NCBI GenBank assembly: GCA_963521065.1
Contig: CAUQTI010000014.1
Location: 1-64,000 of the forward strand
Direction: 5' to 3'
DNA: 64,000 nt
Source: IOR16 sp963521065
Lineage (GTDB): Bacteria > Bacillota > Clostridia > Peptostreptococcales > Anaerovoracaceae
Of this stretch, positions 9,206 through 17,651 are shown one piece after another (the stretch's first letter is position 1; the number at the start of each line of letters is the position of its first letter). Made by a program: the position numbers and the translations under genes. Under the pieces are notes generated by a model. That model did no database searches, was not told the DNA's origin, and saw only the letters and a list, made by a program, of their open reading frames with translations.

Positions 9206-9294
9206 TGGTGCCGGGAACCGGGGTCGAACCGGTACGATCGGTAAGGATCGCAGGATTTTAAGTCCTGTGCGTCTGCCAATTCCGCCACCCCGGC
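9206..9294 (-). tRNA. tRNA-Leu (anticodon TAA)
   Basis: An 89-nt class II tRNA with long variable arm, anticodon loop CTTAAAA and encoded CCA. Second gene of the Asn-Leu-fMet operon. Confidence 0.96.
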
Positions 9295-9299
9295 ACGAT

Positions 9300-9374
<75 letters not shown>

Positions 9375-9402
9375 ACAAATATTATCGTTGACGACAAGGA
9401 TT

Positions 9403-9432
9403 ATTATACAACATCTTGTTATAGTGTGTCAA
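9403..9432 (-). promoter_or_regulatory. Promoter of the tRNA-Asn/Leu/fMet operon
   Basis: Consensus TTGACA (9427-9432) and TATAAT (9403-9408) hexamers on the minus strand, 18 bp apart, about 30 bp upstream of tRNA-Asn. Confidence 0.8.
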
Positions 9433-9727
9433 TATAATTATTGCTATTTTTGCCGTTTTTATTCATTTTTTTTTTAATAAATTCAAGTTCCTATTTTTGT
9501 TTCACTCTTACTGCATCACATGTTATAATGAATGTATTATTAATGATAACATAAAAGTTCTTAAAAAGCAATCCCAAAGCATATTTTTATAATTTTTTTC
9601 AATTTAATCCATATATGTTTAGTAACCGCTACAAAAGCGACCTGCTCGATCTCAGACGAATACGATATTGGACAAGGTATTATAAGCCTGCCCGCAGACA
9701 GATAAACAAGGAAAGAAGGAAGACTCA
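9433..9727 (+). other. Intergenic region with candidate promoter and long leader of the M20 gene
   Basis: TTCACT at 9501-9506 and TATAAT at 9524-9529, 17 bp apart, make a plausible plus-strand promoter. If used, the M20 gene has an untranslated leader of about 190 nt. I see no known riboswitch, T-box motif or strong terminator in it. A good AAGGAAAGAAGGAAG ribosome site ends the region. Confidence 0.45.
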
Positions 9728-10924
9728 ATGAAGCAGAGCAAAGTCATTGAACTACTAAAAGAACTCATTTCCATTGAAAGCCCTTACTATCAAGAAGCTG
9801 CTATTATAAGGCACTGCTTCCGGTGGCTTGAAAACGAAGGCTTCTCTCCAAATATCCACCGCTACAGTGAGGCAAACGCAGTAAAATTCGACGGAGAAAA
9901 TTTAATCTGCACCTTACAAGGACAACCAGGCGGCCCCACCATCTGTTTAAACGGTCATCTCGACACGGTTCCGCTCTGTGACGGATGGTCTTACGACCCC
10001 TATACGCCTCACATCGAAGGAGACCGCATTTACGGCCTTGGTGCAGCGGATATGAAAGCGGGGTGTGCCGCCCTTATGACCGTTTTTAAACGTTTAAAAG
10101 AGAGTGTGCTCCCGTGGAAGGGAACTCTAATTTTAGCCCTCACATCAGATCAAGAAGGCCCTTTCAGCCTCGGTGCAAATGCACTCATCGAAGAAGGTTT
10201 TGTCGACCGGATCGACTGCTCCATTACAGCCGAACCAAGCGCCGGATTCAGCCATGCTGATTTTCCTGTGCTTTGCCTCGGCGCAAAAGGCGGATTTATT
10301 TATCAGGTTGAATTTCGCGGAAAAGCGGCTCACCCGTCTTCTCCCAAAGGGATTAATGCGGCAGTCGAAGCTGCAAAATTTGTTTTAGAATGTGAAAAGC
10401 TGCAACTGGAAAGCGATGAAGTTCTCGGTTCCGGTTCTCTGTATATTTTAGATATAGAAACAGGCGGTACTCCTTGCAGTGTTCCTGATTTTGCGAAAGT
10501 CATCGTACACAGGCACATCGTCACAAAGGAAAATGAAGAATCCGTACTACGGGAAGCAGAAAGCCTTCTGAAAAATGCCGGAGTAAAATGTGACTATAAG
10601 ATCAATCTTCGCCCTGCACCATCCCCGGAGAGCCGCTACTACAAACCTTATACGATTTGTAAAGACGACATCTATGCGGATGTTATGAATTTTGCAGTTG
10701 AAACAGTATGCGGAAAACCGGCATCCATTGACTACCTTGACAGCATTGGAAATTTCAATTACTTTGGTACCCGTCTGAACACACGCGATGGCAGCCAGCC
10801 GCCGGCCCTTATTATTGGACCAGACGGCGGAAACATGCATGGCGCAGACGAATACGCTGTAATCCCAACAGTCGAAACAACCTGTGATATTTTATTTGAA
10901 TTTCTGATCCAAATGATGCGATAA
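9728..10924 (+). CDS. M20 family metallopeptidase/deacylase-like protein (ArgE/DapE type) with DQEG active-site motif
   Basis: 398 residues with the M20 layout: GHLDTVP (His77, Asp79 metal ligands), GAADMKAG (Asp108), then TSDQEG near residue 139-144, AEPS near 168, a dimerisation domain and the final metal-ligand His in GGNMHGADEY. In this family the DEE motif carries the general-base Glu followed by a metal-ligand Glu; here the first is Gln. The metal site looks complete, so the protein may be slowed, altered in chemistry, or use another base. Substrate is not evident; the usual ones are N-acyl amino acids or small peptides. It is a single gene with its own promoter and terminator. Confidence 0.88.
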   Translation: MKQSKVIELLKELISIESPYYQEAAIIRHCFRWLENEGFSPNIHRYSEANAVKFDGENLICTLQGQPGGPTICLNGHLDTVPLCDGWSYDPYTPHIEGDRIYGLGAADMKAGCAALMTVFKRLKESVLPWKGTLILALTSDQEGPFSLGANALIEEGFVDRIDCSITAEPSAGFSHADFPVLCLGAKGGFIYQVEFRGKAAHPSSPKGINAAVEAAKFVLECEKLQLESDEVLGSGSLYILDIETGGTPCSVPDFAKVIVHRHIVTKENEESVLREAESLLKNAGVKCDYKINLRPAPSPESRYYKPYTICKDDIYADVMNFAVETVCGKPASIDYLDSIGNFNYFGTRLNTRDGSQPPALIIGPDGGNMHGADEYAVIPTVETTCDILFEFLIQMMR

Positions 10925-10941
10925 ATACATATTTCTCAATT

Positions 10942-10993
10942 CGGCGTATGCTTTCACTCCTATTTTCCTCTGGTCAAAGCGATGCCGTTTTTT
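10942..10993 (+). terminator. Terminator of the M20 gene
   Basis: An imperfect hairpin (CGGC 10942-10945 with GCCG 10984-10987, and GCTTT 10950-10954 with AAAGC 10976-10980) is followed by TTTTTT from 10988. It overlaps the 3' end of the convergent membrane-protein gene. Confidence 0.6.
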
Positions 10994-11735
10994 ATTTTTT
11001 GCGCCGCGGAATAAACCTCTTAGCAAAGGAACCATTGCTCCGTCCCTTTATATAAAACGGGCCTAAAATACAAAAGGATACTGCCCCTATAAAATTTACC
11101 AATAAATCACTCATCGTATCATATAATCCAATATCAATGTATCCGCCATAATCCCATACCTGATTGTTAATCATCACGCTTTTAATCGGTATCGTGACTG
11201 GAATATTTTCATTACCAGGATGCAGCAGTACCGATGATATTGAGGTTAAAATCGTATCTTTTTGCATGTCTGTATGCAGAAAATAATCCATCGCAAATTC
11301 AAAGAATTCCCATAGAACGCCGATGGTCATAGAAAAGCAGAAAGAAACCAGTGCCACAAAAACCGGAGATAAATGAATGGAAATACGCTCATTTTCATTT
11401 AAAATATCAATCAATGAAAAGCCGATTGCAGCGCATAAAAATCCATTCATCGTATGGAGTATGCTGTCCCATCTCGGAAAAAGCAAATAGTATTCATGAA
11501 TCTCTCCCAAAATTTCCGCTGCAAAGATAAAAATTAAAATAATGATTTCCAGCGTATTCGGCAGTTCTATATGCAGGCGCTTATCAATGAAGCTCGGCAC
11601 CATAAAAAGAATCAGCGTCAATATACACAAGAATACATTATTCCAATTATGGTTGAAAATCTGCGCGATCATAACCACAATTACAGAAATCCGAAGGATT
11701 ACATATACCATTGCTTTCACTTTATTGTTCGTCAT
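10992..11735 (-). CDS. Multi-pass membrane protein, DUF2238-like
   Basis: 247 residues with about six hydrophobic segments. Conserved-looking polar motifs in or beside membrane spans (LHTMNGFL, IGVLWEFFEFAMDYF, GGYIDIGLYDTMSDLLVNFIGA) match what I remember of the DUF2238 (YjdF-like) membrane family. Acidic and His residues in the LWEFFE and YDTMSD segments could bind a metal or substrate, but no function is established. The C-terminus is basic and cytoplasmic. Monocistronic; not co-regulated with iorBA as far as the sequence shows. Confidence 0.7.
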   Translation of the reverse strand: MTNNKVKAMVYVILRISVIVVMIAQIFNHNWNNVFLCILTLILFMVPSFIDKRLHIELPNTLEIIILIFIFAAEILGEIHEYYLLFPRWDSILHTMNGFLCAAIGFSLIDILNENERISIHLSPVFVALVSFCFSMTIGVLWEFFEFAMDYFLHTDMQKDTILTSISSVLLHPGNENIPVTIPIKSVMINNQVWDYGGYIDIGLYDTMSDLLVNFIGAVSFCILGPFYIKGRSNGSFAKRFIPRRKK

Positions 11736-11769
11736 ACAAACCCCACAGTCTTAAAATAACGATAGAGAA

Positions 11770-11792
11770 GAAGCAGGTATTAAACCTGCTTC
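11770..11792 (-). terminator. Hairpin overlapping the iorB stop codon, likely terminator
   Basis: Perfect 8-bp stem with a 7-nt loop (GAAGCAGG 11770-11777, CCTGCTTC 11785-11792) overlapping the iorB stop. The T run after it on the minus strand is weak, so termination may be partial. Confidence 0.5.
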
Positions 11793-12355
11793 ATTCCTTC
11801 GTTAAATGCTTTTATATTAATTTCTTCAAAACCCTTCTTTACATTTGCCTTAATTACGCTTTCCCATTCGATTCCAGGAATGTTCATCGCTTTTATAAGT
11901 GCTCCCAAAAGTACAATATTCATCGTTTTACTATTTCCGATTTCTTCTGCAATTTTCGAAGCTTCAAAGATAGATACGTCCGCTTTTTCCTCTAATTCTT
12001 CCAAAATACCCTGCGGATATTTCACTGCTCCCATAAGAATTGGAACAGACGGTATCTCAAAATCATTGATTACCATCTTTCCCCCAGCTCGCAGATATTC
12101 AATCCAACGCAAGGCTTCCATTTTTTCGAAGGCTACAATTACATCTGCCTCACCTTTTCCAATAATCGGTGAATATACTTTTTCTCCAAAACGAATCTGT
12201 GTACTGACGTTTCCCCCTCTTTGAGACATTCCGTGGATTTCTGACATTTTTACATCATAACCCGCTTCCAACAATCCCATAGATAAAATCTTACTGGCTA
12301 AAATAGTTCCCTGTCCGCCGACACCAACCAATAATATGTTCTTTACTTCTTTCAT
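11780..12355 (-). CDS. iorB: Indolepyruvate ferredoxin oxidoreductase, beta subunit
   Basis: 191 residues of the pyruvate ferredoxin oxidoreductase gamma-type fold: an N-terminal GVGGQGTILASKIL nucleotide-type loop, SEIHGMSQRGGNV and a C-terminal helical part. With IorA it oxidatively decarboxylates arylpyruvates from aromatic amino acids to aryl-acetyl-CoA, reducing ferredoxin. The gene starts on the base after the iorA stop, so translation is coupled. Length is normal for the family. Confidence 0.93.
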   Translation of the reverse strand: MKEVKNILLVGVGGQGTILASKILSMGLLEAGYDVKMSEIHGMSQRGGNVSTQIRFGEKVYSPIIGKGEADVIVAFEKMEALRWIEYLRAGGKMVINDFEIPSVPILMGAVKYPQGILEELEEKADVSIFEASKIAEEIGNSKTMNIVLLGALIKAMNIPGIEWESVIKANVKKGFEEINIKAFNEGMKQV

Positions 12356-14131
12356 TTATTTCACCTCCGAAATTGCATCAAATGGGCAAACCTGTGCACA
12401 AACACTGCATCCCGTACAGGAATCCGCATTGATTGTGATACTTTCTCCCACATAAATCGCCGGACATCCTGTCTTTGCACACAATTTACATTTTCTGCAT
12501 TTTTCTTGATCCACTCTGCATTTCTTTGGTTTTAAATCGAATTCATTTTTATCCTGTTGAGAGAATTTCTTTAGAATACATGGCCATTTTGTAATAATGA
12601 CGCAAGGTTCCTCTTTGTTTAGAGCTGCCTCCAATGCCGGGTCCACTTCATTCAGCTTCAATGGGTTAACTATGTAGATATTCTCTTTTTTTATCCCAAT
12701 CGCCTGACATAGCAATGGAATATCCACTTCCCCGGTTGTCTCTCCCATCAGAGTATATCCCGTTCCGGGATTCTGCTGATGTCCTGTCATCCCTGTTATA
12801 CGATTATCTAAAATAACAGTTACATTCGTTCCTTTATTATAAGCTACATCCATTAGACTGTTGATTCCAGAGTGGAAGAATGTAGAATCGCCAATTACCG
12901 ATACAACCTTCGTATCCGCGCCGGTAATCGAAAAGGCTTTGGATGCCCCATGGCCGGTACTGATGCTGCCACCCATGCAAATACAGGTATCCATCGCATT
13001 TAAAGGAGGGGCAGATCCCAGTGTATAACAGCCGATATCTCCCGTTATCATCACATTCTTTTTCTTGCTCAAGGCATAAAAGAAACCTCTGTGCGGACAT
13101 CCTGCACACATTGCCGGAGGACGAACTACCGCCTCTAAATCAGACTTTAAAGTAGGTGAGTCAATTCCAAAAACTCCTTTTCTGACAATGTCTGTATTCA
13201 GCTCATCATATTCCGGAATCACGGACTTTCCAATACATTCGATTCCAGCTTCTTTCAGCTGCCGCTCCATGTATGGGTCCATTTCTTCTATGACATACAG
13301 CTTCTTTACTTTTTTTGCAAACGCTTTTACTTTTTCCATCGGCATCGGGAATGTCATTCCAAGCTTTAGATAGGAAGCTTCCTCTCCAAATACCTCTCTC
13401 GCATACTGGTAGGCGACTCCTGCGCTGATGACTCCGATTTCATCTCCGTTAATTTCTTCTCTATTCATTTCCGTTTCGTTTGAATATTTCTCCATTTCAG
13501 CCAGGCGCCCTACTAAGTTTCGACGCATCACCTTGCCGTTTGCCGGAGTTGCTACATATTTCTTGATATTCTTTTCGTAAGGCTTTGCTTGCTTCTCTAT
13601 TCTTTCTTCAAAGGTAACCGCACTTTTACTATGACAGACACGCGTTGTCATGCGAAGCAATACCGGCGTATCGAATTTTTCAGACAACTCAAATCCTAAT
13701 TTCGTAAAATCTTTTGCCTCCTGGCTGTTTGAAGGCTCCAGCATCAAGAGTCTTGCTGCGGTTGCATAGTTTCGGTTATCCTGTTCATTTTGTGAACTGT
13801 GCATTCCCGGGTCATCTGCTGATACCAGAATACAGCCTCCTCCCACTCCCGTATAAGCGAAAGTAAACAAAGGATCCGCCGCTACATTTACACCCACATG
13901 CTTCATGGTAGCAAGAGAACGAACACCTGCAATGGATGCACCAATTGCAGCTTCAAGCGCCACTTTTTCATTCGGAGCCCATTCACAATATAAAGAATCC
14001 TTATATAACACTAGATTCTCCAAGATTTCTGTGCTGGGTGTTCCGGGATAAGCAGAAGCAAAATTTAATCCTGCTTCGTAAGCGCCCCGCGCAACGGCTT
14101 CATTGCCGGTCATTAGATGTTTTTGTTTCAT
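12356..14131 (-). CDS. iorA: Indolepyruvate ferredoxin oxidoreductase, alpha subunit
   Basis: 591 residues. The N-terminal part (LMTGNEAVARGAYEAG, YPGTPSTEI) is the pyrimidine-binding/transketolase-like domain. The centre has the thiamine-diphosphate module (GDIGCYTLG..., VIGDSTFFHSG...NN-type segment). The C-terminus carries two ferredoxin-type 4Fe-4S motifs (CRKCKLCAKTGCP and CTGCSVCAQVCP). Together with IorB this is a complete oxygen-sensitive enzyme for fermenting aromatic amino acids, a sign of strict anaerobic life. Start ATG 14131 follows an AAAAGGAGAG site. No acyl-CoA synthetase or transporter lies beside it. Confidence 0.95.
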   Translation of the reverse strand: MKQKHLMTGNEAVARGAYEAGLNFASAYPGTPSTEILENLVLYKDSLYCEWAPNEKVALEAAIGASIAGVRSLATMKHVGVNVAADPLFTFAYTGVGGGCILVSADDPGMHSSQNEQDNRNYATAARLLMLEPSNSQEAKDFTKLGFELSEKFDTPVLLRMTTRVCHSKSAVTFEERIEKQAKPYEKNIKKYVATPANGKVMRRNLVGRLAEMEKYSNETEMNREEINGDEIGVISAGVAYQYAREVFGEEASYLKLGMTFPMPMEKVKAFAKKVKKLYVIEEMDPYMERQLKEAGIECIGKSVIPEYDELNTDIVRKGVFGIDSPTLKSDLEAVVRPPAMCAGCPHRGFFYALSKKKNVMITGDIGCYTLGSAPPLNAMDTCICMGGSISTGHGASKAFSITGADTKVVSVIGDSTFFHSGINSLMDVAYNKGTNVTVILDNRITGMTGHQQNPGTGYTLMGETTGEVDIPLLCQAIGIKKENIYIVNPLKLNEVDPALEAALNKEEPCVIITKWPCILKKFSQQDKNEFDLKPKKCRVDQEKCRKCKLCAKTGCPAIYVGESITINADSCTGCSVCAQVCPFDAISEVK

Positions 14132-14194
14132 TTTCTCTCCTTTTCCTTTCTTCTATTTTGAGATACGAGAATCAAAGCTCGCTTTGATGCCTTC

Positions 14195-15217
14195 TCACTG
14201 GATGATTACTTGTATCTTCTTACGATATTTATCAGCTAGATCAGCTTCTCCTTGCTCTTCATAGAATGCCACTAATTCTTTCATACTTTCAATATGGGAA
14301 GGATTTAATTCTAAAGCACGCTTGAAAGAAGCAAGTGCGCTCTCCGCCTGTCCCGTGCGTGAAAGTCCCACCCCTAGATAATAGTGTAACGGCCACCACG
14401 TTTCATACTGCGTTGTTACAAACGGTGTCAAAACTTCGATTCCCTCCGCAAAACGACCTGCTAGGATATGATTGCATCCGGTCTCAATCTCCGTCGGCTG
14501 CAAAAGCTGCTCTAAACGCTCCTGGATTTCTTTTCTGTCTTCCTTGTTCTTGCTCTTTTTCAAAAATTCCTTCCATGTCAATGTGGCTTTTATGTAAAGC
14601 CCCATGTTCAAATAGGCATAGCCTAGGAAATAGTAGGACTGTGCAAAATCGGGGTGCGCAATCGAGGTCAGTTCAAAATATTCCATGGACTCCGCTTTAA
14701 AACGTCCGACATATTCTACATCCTCACGTTCCGAACCTGCTTCGTACAGTTCACGACACCCCCGTGCGTAGCTGTACATTGCATGAAGATTGTCCGGCGA
14801 AATCACAAGCGCTGCGCGAAAATGAATCACAGCGGAATCCATCTTTCCGGCTTCCGCATCATCTCTTCCCTCCTTTACCAAGGCATCTGTAATCTTTTCA
14901 TTAAAGTATTTTTTCAAATAGCTTACATACTGTGGCACATATTGAAACTGTGGATTAACACCCATAATCCATGCCATATTTTCTGCAATGTGCATCTGAG
15001 AAAGTCCCTTTTTTCCGTGAAAATCTACGACGTCTTGATGCCTGAGGGGAATTGGCACTCCACTCATAATCGCAGCAATGCCCTCTCTTTTTAGGTGTGC
15101 CTCTGAAAATTCATCAAATACAAAATCCTGCAAATATTTTTCAAAATATTGCCCTACACGGTCTGTTTTCCTTATAAAGTCAAACTCTTGATTTTCTAAG
15201 CCTGCTCCTTTTTTCAT
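14195..15217 (-). CDS. TPR-repeat protein of a radical-SAM operon
   Basis: About 340 residues. The first 110 residues (EFDFIRKTDRVGQYFEKYLQDFVFDEFSEAHL...) match no family I know; the rest is built of tetratricopeptide repeats (for example AVIHFRAALVISPDNLHAMYSYARG, SALASFKRALELNPSHIESMKEL). ATG 15217 overlaps the stop of the upstream radical-SAM gene as ATGA, so I prefer it over GTG 15232. The coupling suggests a scaffold or partner for the radical-SAM enzyme. A small ATCAAAGC/GCTTTGAT hairpin at 14171-14188 follows the gene. Confidence 0.75.
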   Translation of the reverse strand: MKKGAGLENQEFDFIRKTDRVGQYFEKYLQDFVFDEFSEAHLKREGIAAIMSGVPIPLRHQDVVDFHGKKGLSQMHIAENMAWIMGVNPQFQYVPQYVSYLKKYFNEKITDALVKEGRDDAEAGKMDSAVIHFRAALVISPDNLHAMYSYARGCRELYEAGSEREDVEYVGRFKAESMEYFELTSIAHPDFAQSYYFLGYAYLNMGLYIKATLTWKEFLKKSKNKEDRKEIQERLEQLLQPTEIETGCNHILAGRFAEGIEVLTPFVTTQYETWWPLHYYLGVGLSRTGQAESALASFKRALELNPSHIESMKELVAFYEEQGEADLADKYRKKIQVIIQ

Positions 15218-16731
15218 AAAGCGATATCCCACCCTTTTTTCTTGAATTTCTTTACTGCATCAGGGTTTAACGTCCGGTGCATATCCCACTCTAACAGGTT
15301 TTTTAGTTTTTCTGCAATCCCTGCTATCGTTTTTTCCTTCCATAACCCATACGCATAAAAAATGCGGTATAAATCCTCTTTTTTATGCGACCGGTGCTGG
15401 TATCCTTTTAAATAATAAAAATGTGAAAATTCTTCGTAAAAGTCGAACGGACAATCCGAAAATTCTCTCACTGCAAAATCAAGGCTATCCTCGAATCCTC
15501 CCCGATTAAAATATAAATCCAATACCTTTTCAATCATTTTAAGCTGAACGAGGCTTGACGCGCTGAGATAACGGTTTGAAATCACCTCGTATGGTGCCTT
15601 ATTTCGAAATATGTAATCATGCTCTTTTGCATCCTCACGGATTGCCGTTCCTTTTAAAAGCTTTAAGAACCCCAGCTGCAGCTGATGTGCATTTAACACA
15701 TAGACTTCATTAAAGGAGTTGCGAAACGAAGTGTAATTTTCATTCGGTAATCCTGCAATTAAATCAAGGTGCAGATGCACGGTTCCATATTCGCGCAGCT
15801 GCTTTACACTTCTTCCCAGATGGCTGAAATTACTGCTTCGATTACAGCTTTGCAATACCTCTTCATTCGTACTCTGCACACCAATTTCAAATTGAAAGAG
15901 TCCGGGTCTTACATTTTCCATCAGCCCCAGTAACGCATCATCAATCAAATCACCGCATAATTCAAAATGGAAATTTGTGATTCCATTGTCGTTTTCCATT
16001 AAGTAGCGCAAGATTTCAACACAGCGAGCTCTATCATAGTTAAACGTGCGATCAATAAATTTCACCTGCTTCACTTTTTTATAGATGAAATAGCTTAAGT
16101 CTGTTTTTACACGTTCTAAGGGCAGTGAGCGAATCTTTTTGTCGATAGAGGACAGGCAGTAACTGCAGGAAAACGGACACCCCCTCGAAGATTCATAATA
16201 TAAAACCTTATCCGTTTCCTCCATTAGAAACAGATATGGAAACGGTACTAAATCAAATTGTACCAGCGGTGCTGGTGGATTTGTCACAATTTTTCCGTTT
16301 TCGCGGTAACTCAATCCTAAAATCCCAGAAAAATCAGACATTTTTTCCGAAAGTTCATCCAAGAATAACGGGAATATCTCTTCCCCCTCTCCTTTGATCA
16401 GGAAATCAATAAACTCGTTTTCCTTCATCGTCTGCTCCGGATCAAAGCTTACCTCTGGCCCGCCTAATAAAATATGAACCTGCGGTTTTGCCTTTTTTAG
16501 ATTCTCAGCAAGATATAAAATGCGCTCCCGATTCCAAATATAGCAGGAAAAGCAAATAATATCATAATCCTCACGCACCAATTCTGAAAAAATATAATCA
16601 TCTTCATTATTAATCGTAAATTCTTTTATGGATACTGTCTGTTTTTTTTCTTGTGAAACGACGTACAAATACTTCAATGCCAAATTGGAATGAATGTATT
16701 TTGAATTTAAAGTTGTTAATAAAACCTTCAT
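15214..16731 (-). CDS. B12-binding-type radical SAM protein with DUF4080-like C-terminus
   Basis: 505 residues. The N-terminus (MKVLLTTLNSKYIHSNLALKYL) is a cobalamin-binding Rossmann domain of the type found in COG1032 proteins. The radical SAM core has SSRGCPFSCSYC (CxxxCxxC, near residue 185). A long C-terminal region with YEEFSHFYY and GLWKEKTI segments is typical of DUF4080. Substrate unknown; the family includes methyltransferases and methylthiotransferases but many are orphans. It lies 11 bp after another radical SAM gene and overlaps the TPR gene by 4 bp, so the three form an operon. Confidence 0.85.
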   Translation of the reverse strand: MKVLLTTLNSKYIHSNLALKYLYVVSQEKKQTVSIKEFTINNEDDYIFSELVREDYDIICFSCYIWNRERILYLAENLKKAKPQVHILLGGPEVSFDPEQTMKENEFIDFLIKGEGEEIFPLFLDELSEKMSDFSGILGLSYRENGKIVTNPPAPLVQFDLVPFPYLFLMEETDKVLYYESSRGCPFSCSYCLSSIDKKIRSLPLERVKTDLSYFIYKKVKQVKFIDRTFNYDRARCVEILRYLMENDNGITNFHFELCGDLIDDALLGLMENVRPGLFQFEIGVQSTNEEVLQSCNRSSNFSHLGRSVKQLREYGTVHLHLDLIAGLPNENYTSFRNSFNEVYVLNAHQLQLGFLKLLKGTAIREDAKEHDYIFRNKAPYEVISNRYLSASSLVQLKMIEKVLDLYFNRGGFEDSLDFAVREFSDCPFDFYEEFSHFYYLKGYQHRSHKKEDLYRIFYAYGLWKEKTIAGIAEKLKNLLEWDMHRTLNPDAVKKFKKKGWDIAL

Positions 16732-16742
16732 AATTTGCTCCG

Positions 16743-17615
16743 TTACAGCATGCGAAACCGCTCATCCTTTAGCATTCCTGTATTTTCCTTTGCCAAGCGA
16801 ATCTGTGCCAGCATCTGCTCTTTATCCCGCGGCAAATCTCCTTTTAAAGAAAGGTAGTTCGAAGCGTGATTGCTTCGGAAAATACAGTTCTTCTTTACAT
16901 TTATATTTTCTAAGAGAAGCTCCGCTTCCTCCATAACCTGTTCTTTGGTAAGACATTCGAAATGCCCATCCATAACGTCTTTGTAAATCGGAGCCATTGG
17001 GTCAAGCATCAATGTCAACAGACTGACGTAAGAAGGCTGCATTTCACTGATCATTGTACCGCTTTCAATCGCATGCTCTTTCCAACCGGCTTGCCCTGCC
17101 ATGCCTGAGATGAAGGTCACAGAAGATGCAATTCCGGAATTCTCAATCTTTCTAACCGCTTCAATCAGTTCACTGCGGGTCGCACCCTTTTGAATCGCAG
17201 AAAGCACCCGGTCACTCCCAGACTCTGCACCGATATAAATAATACCGACTCCATGTTCTTTCAATTCTTTTAATTCTTCCGGTTTTTTCCGAAGCACATC
17301 CTGTGGGGAACCATATACCCCAACTCGCTTGCACTCAGGAAATAATTCGCGGATACGTCTCAAAATCACCGTTAATGCTTGGTTTGAAAGAACAAGTGCA
17401 TCGCCATCTGCAAGAAAAATTTTCTCTACAAAAGAGTAATGCTTCCGCGCCATTTCTAAATCTTCTAACACTTCCTCCTGTTTCCGAATTCGAAACTTCT
17501 TATCCTTAAACATACTGCAAAAAGTACATTTATTGTGTGCACAGCCAATTGTGACCTGCACAATCAAGCTGTAGGCCTCACTGGGTGGGCGGTATACACT
17601 TCCTTCATATCGCAT
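16743..17615 (-). CDS. Radical SAM protein with CX4CX2C cluster
   Basis: 290 residues starting MRYEGSVYRPPSEAYSLI behind an AAAAGGGGAAAA site. The cluster motif is IGCAHNKCTFCSMF, giving Cys-X4-Cys-X2-Cys rather than the canonical CX3CX2C; this form is recurrent in a COG1032-related family of short radical SAM proteins. The elongator-like core (YIGAESGSDRVL) is clear. It is first in the three-gene operon with the B12 radical SAM and TPR proteins. Substrate unknown. Confidence 0.85.
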   Translation of the reverse strand: MRYEGSVYRPPSEAYSLIVQVTIGCAHNKCTFCSMFKDKKFRIRKQEEVLEDLEMARKHYSFVEKIFLADGDALVLSNQALTVILRRIRELFPECKRVGVYGSPQDVLRKKPEELKELKEHGVGIIYIGAESGSDRVLSAIQKGATRSELIEAVRKIENSGIASSVTFISGMAGQAGWKEHAIESGTMISEMQPSYVSLLTLMLDPMAPIYKDVMDGHFECLTKEQVMEEAELLLENINVKKNCIFRSNHASNYLSLKGDLPRDKEQMLAQIRLAKENTGMLKDERFRML

Positions 17616-17651
17616 GGTATTTTTCCCCTTTTATTTCTGATTTTCGGTGAA

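Noticed and set aside
9433..9727. Riboswitch or T-box in the M20 leader
   Set aside because: No T-box sequence, terminator or recognisable aptamer core could be found by eye; left only as a long-leader finding.
14171..14188. Terminator after the TPR gene
   Set aside because: The ATCAAAGC/GCTTTGAT hairpin has no T run, and it lies upstream of the TPR gene end in minus-strand terms with unclear role; too weak to call.
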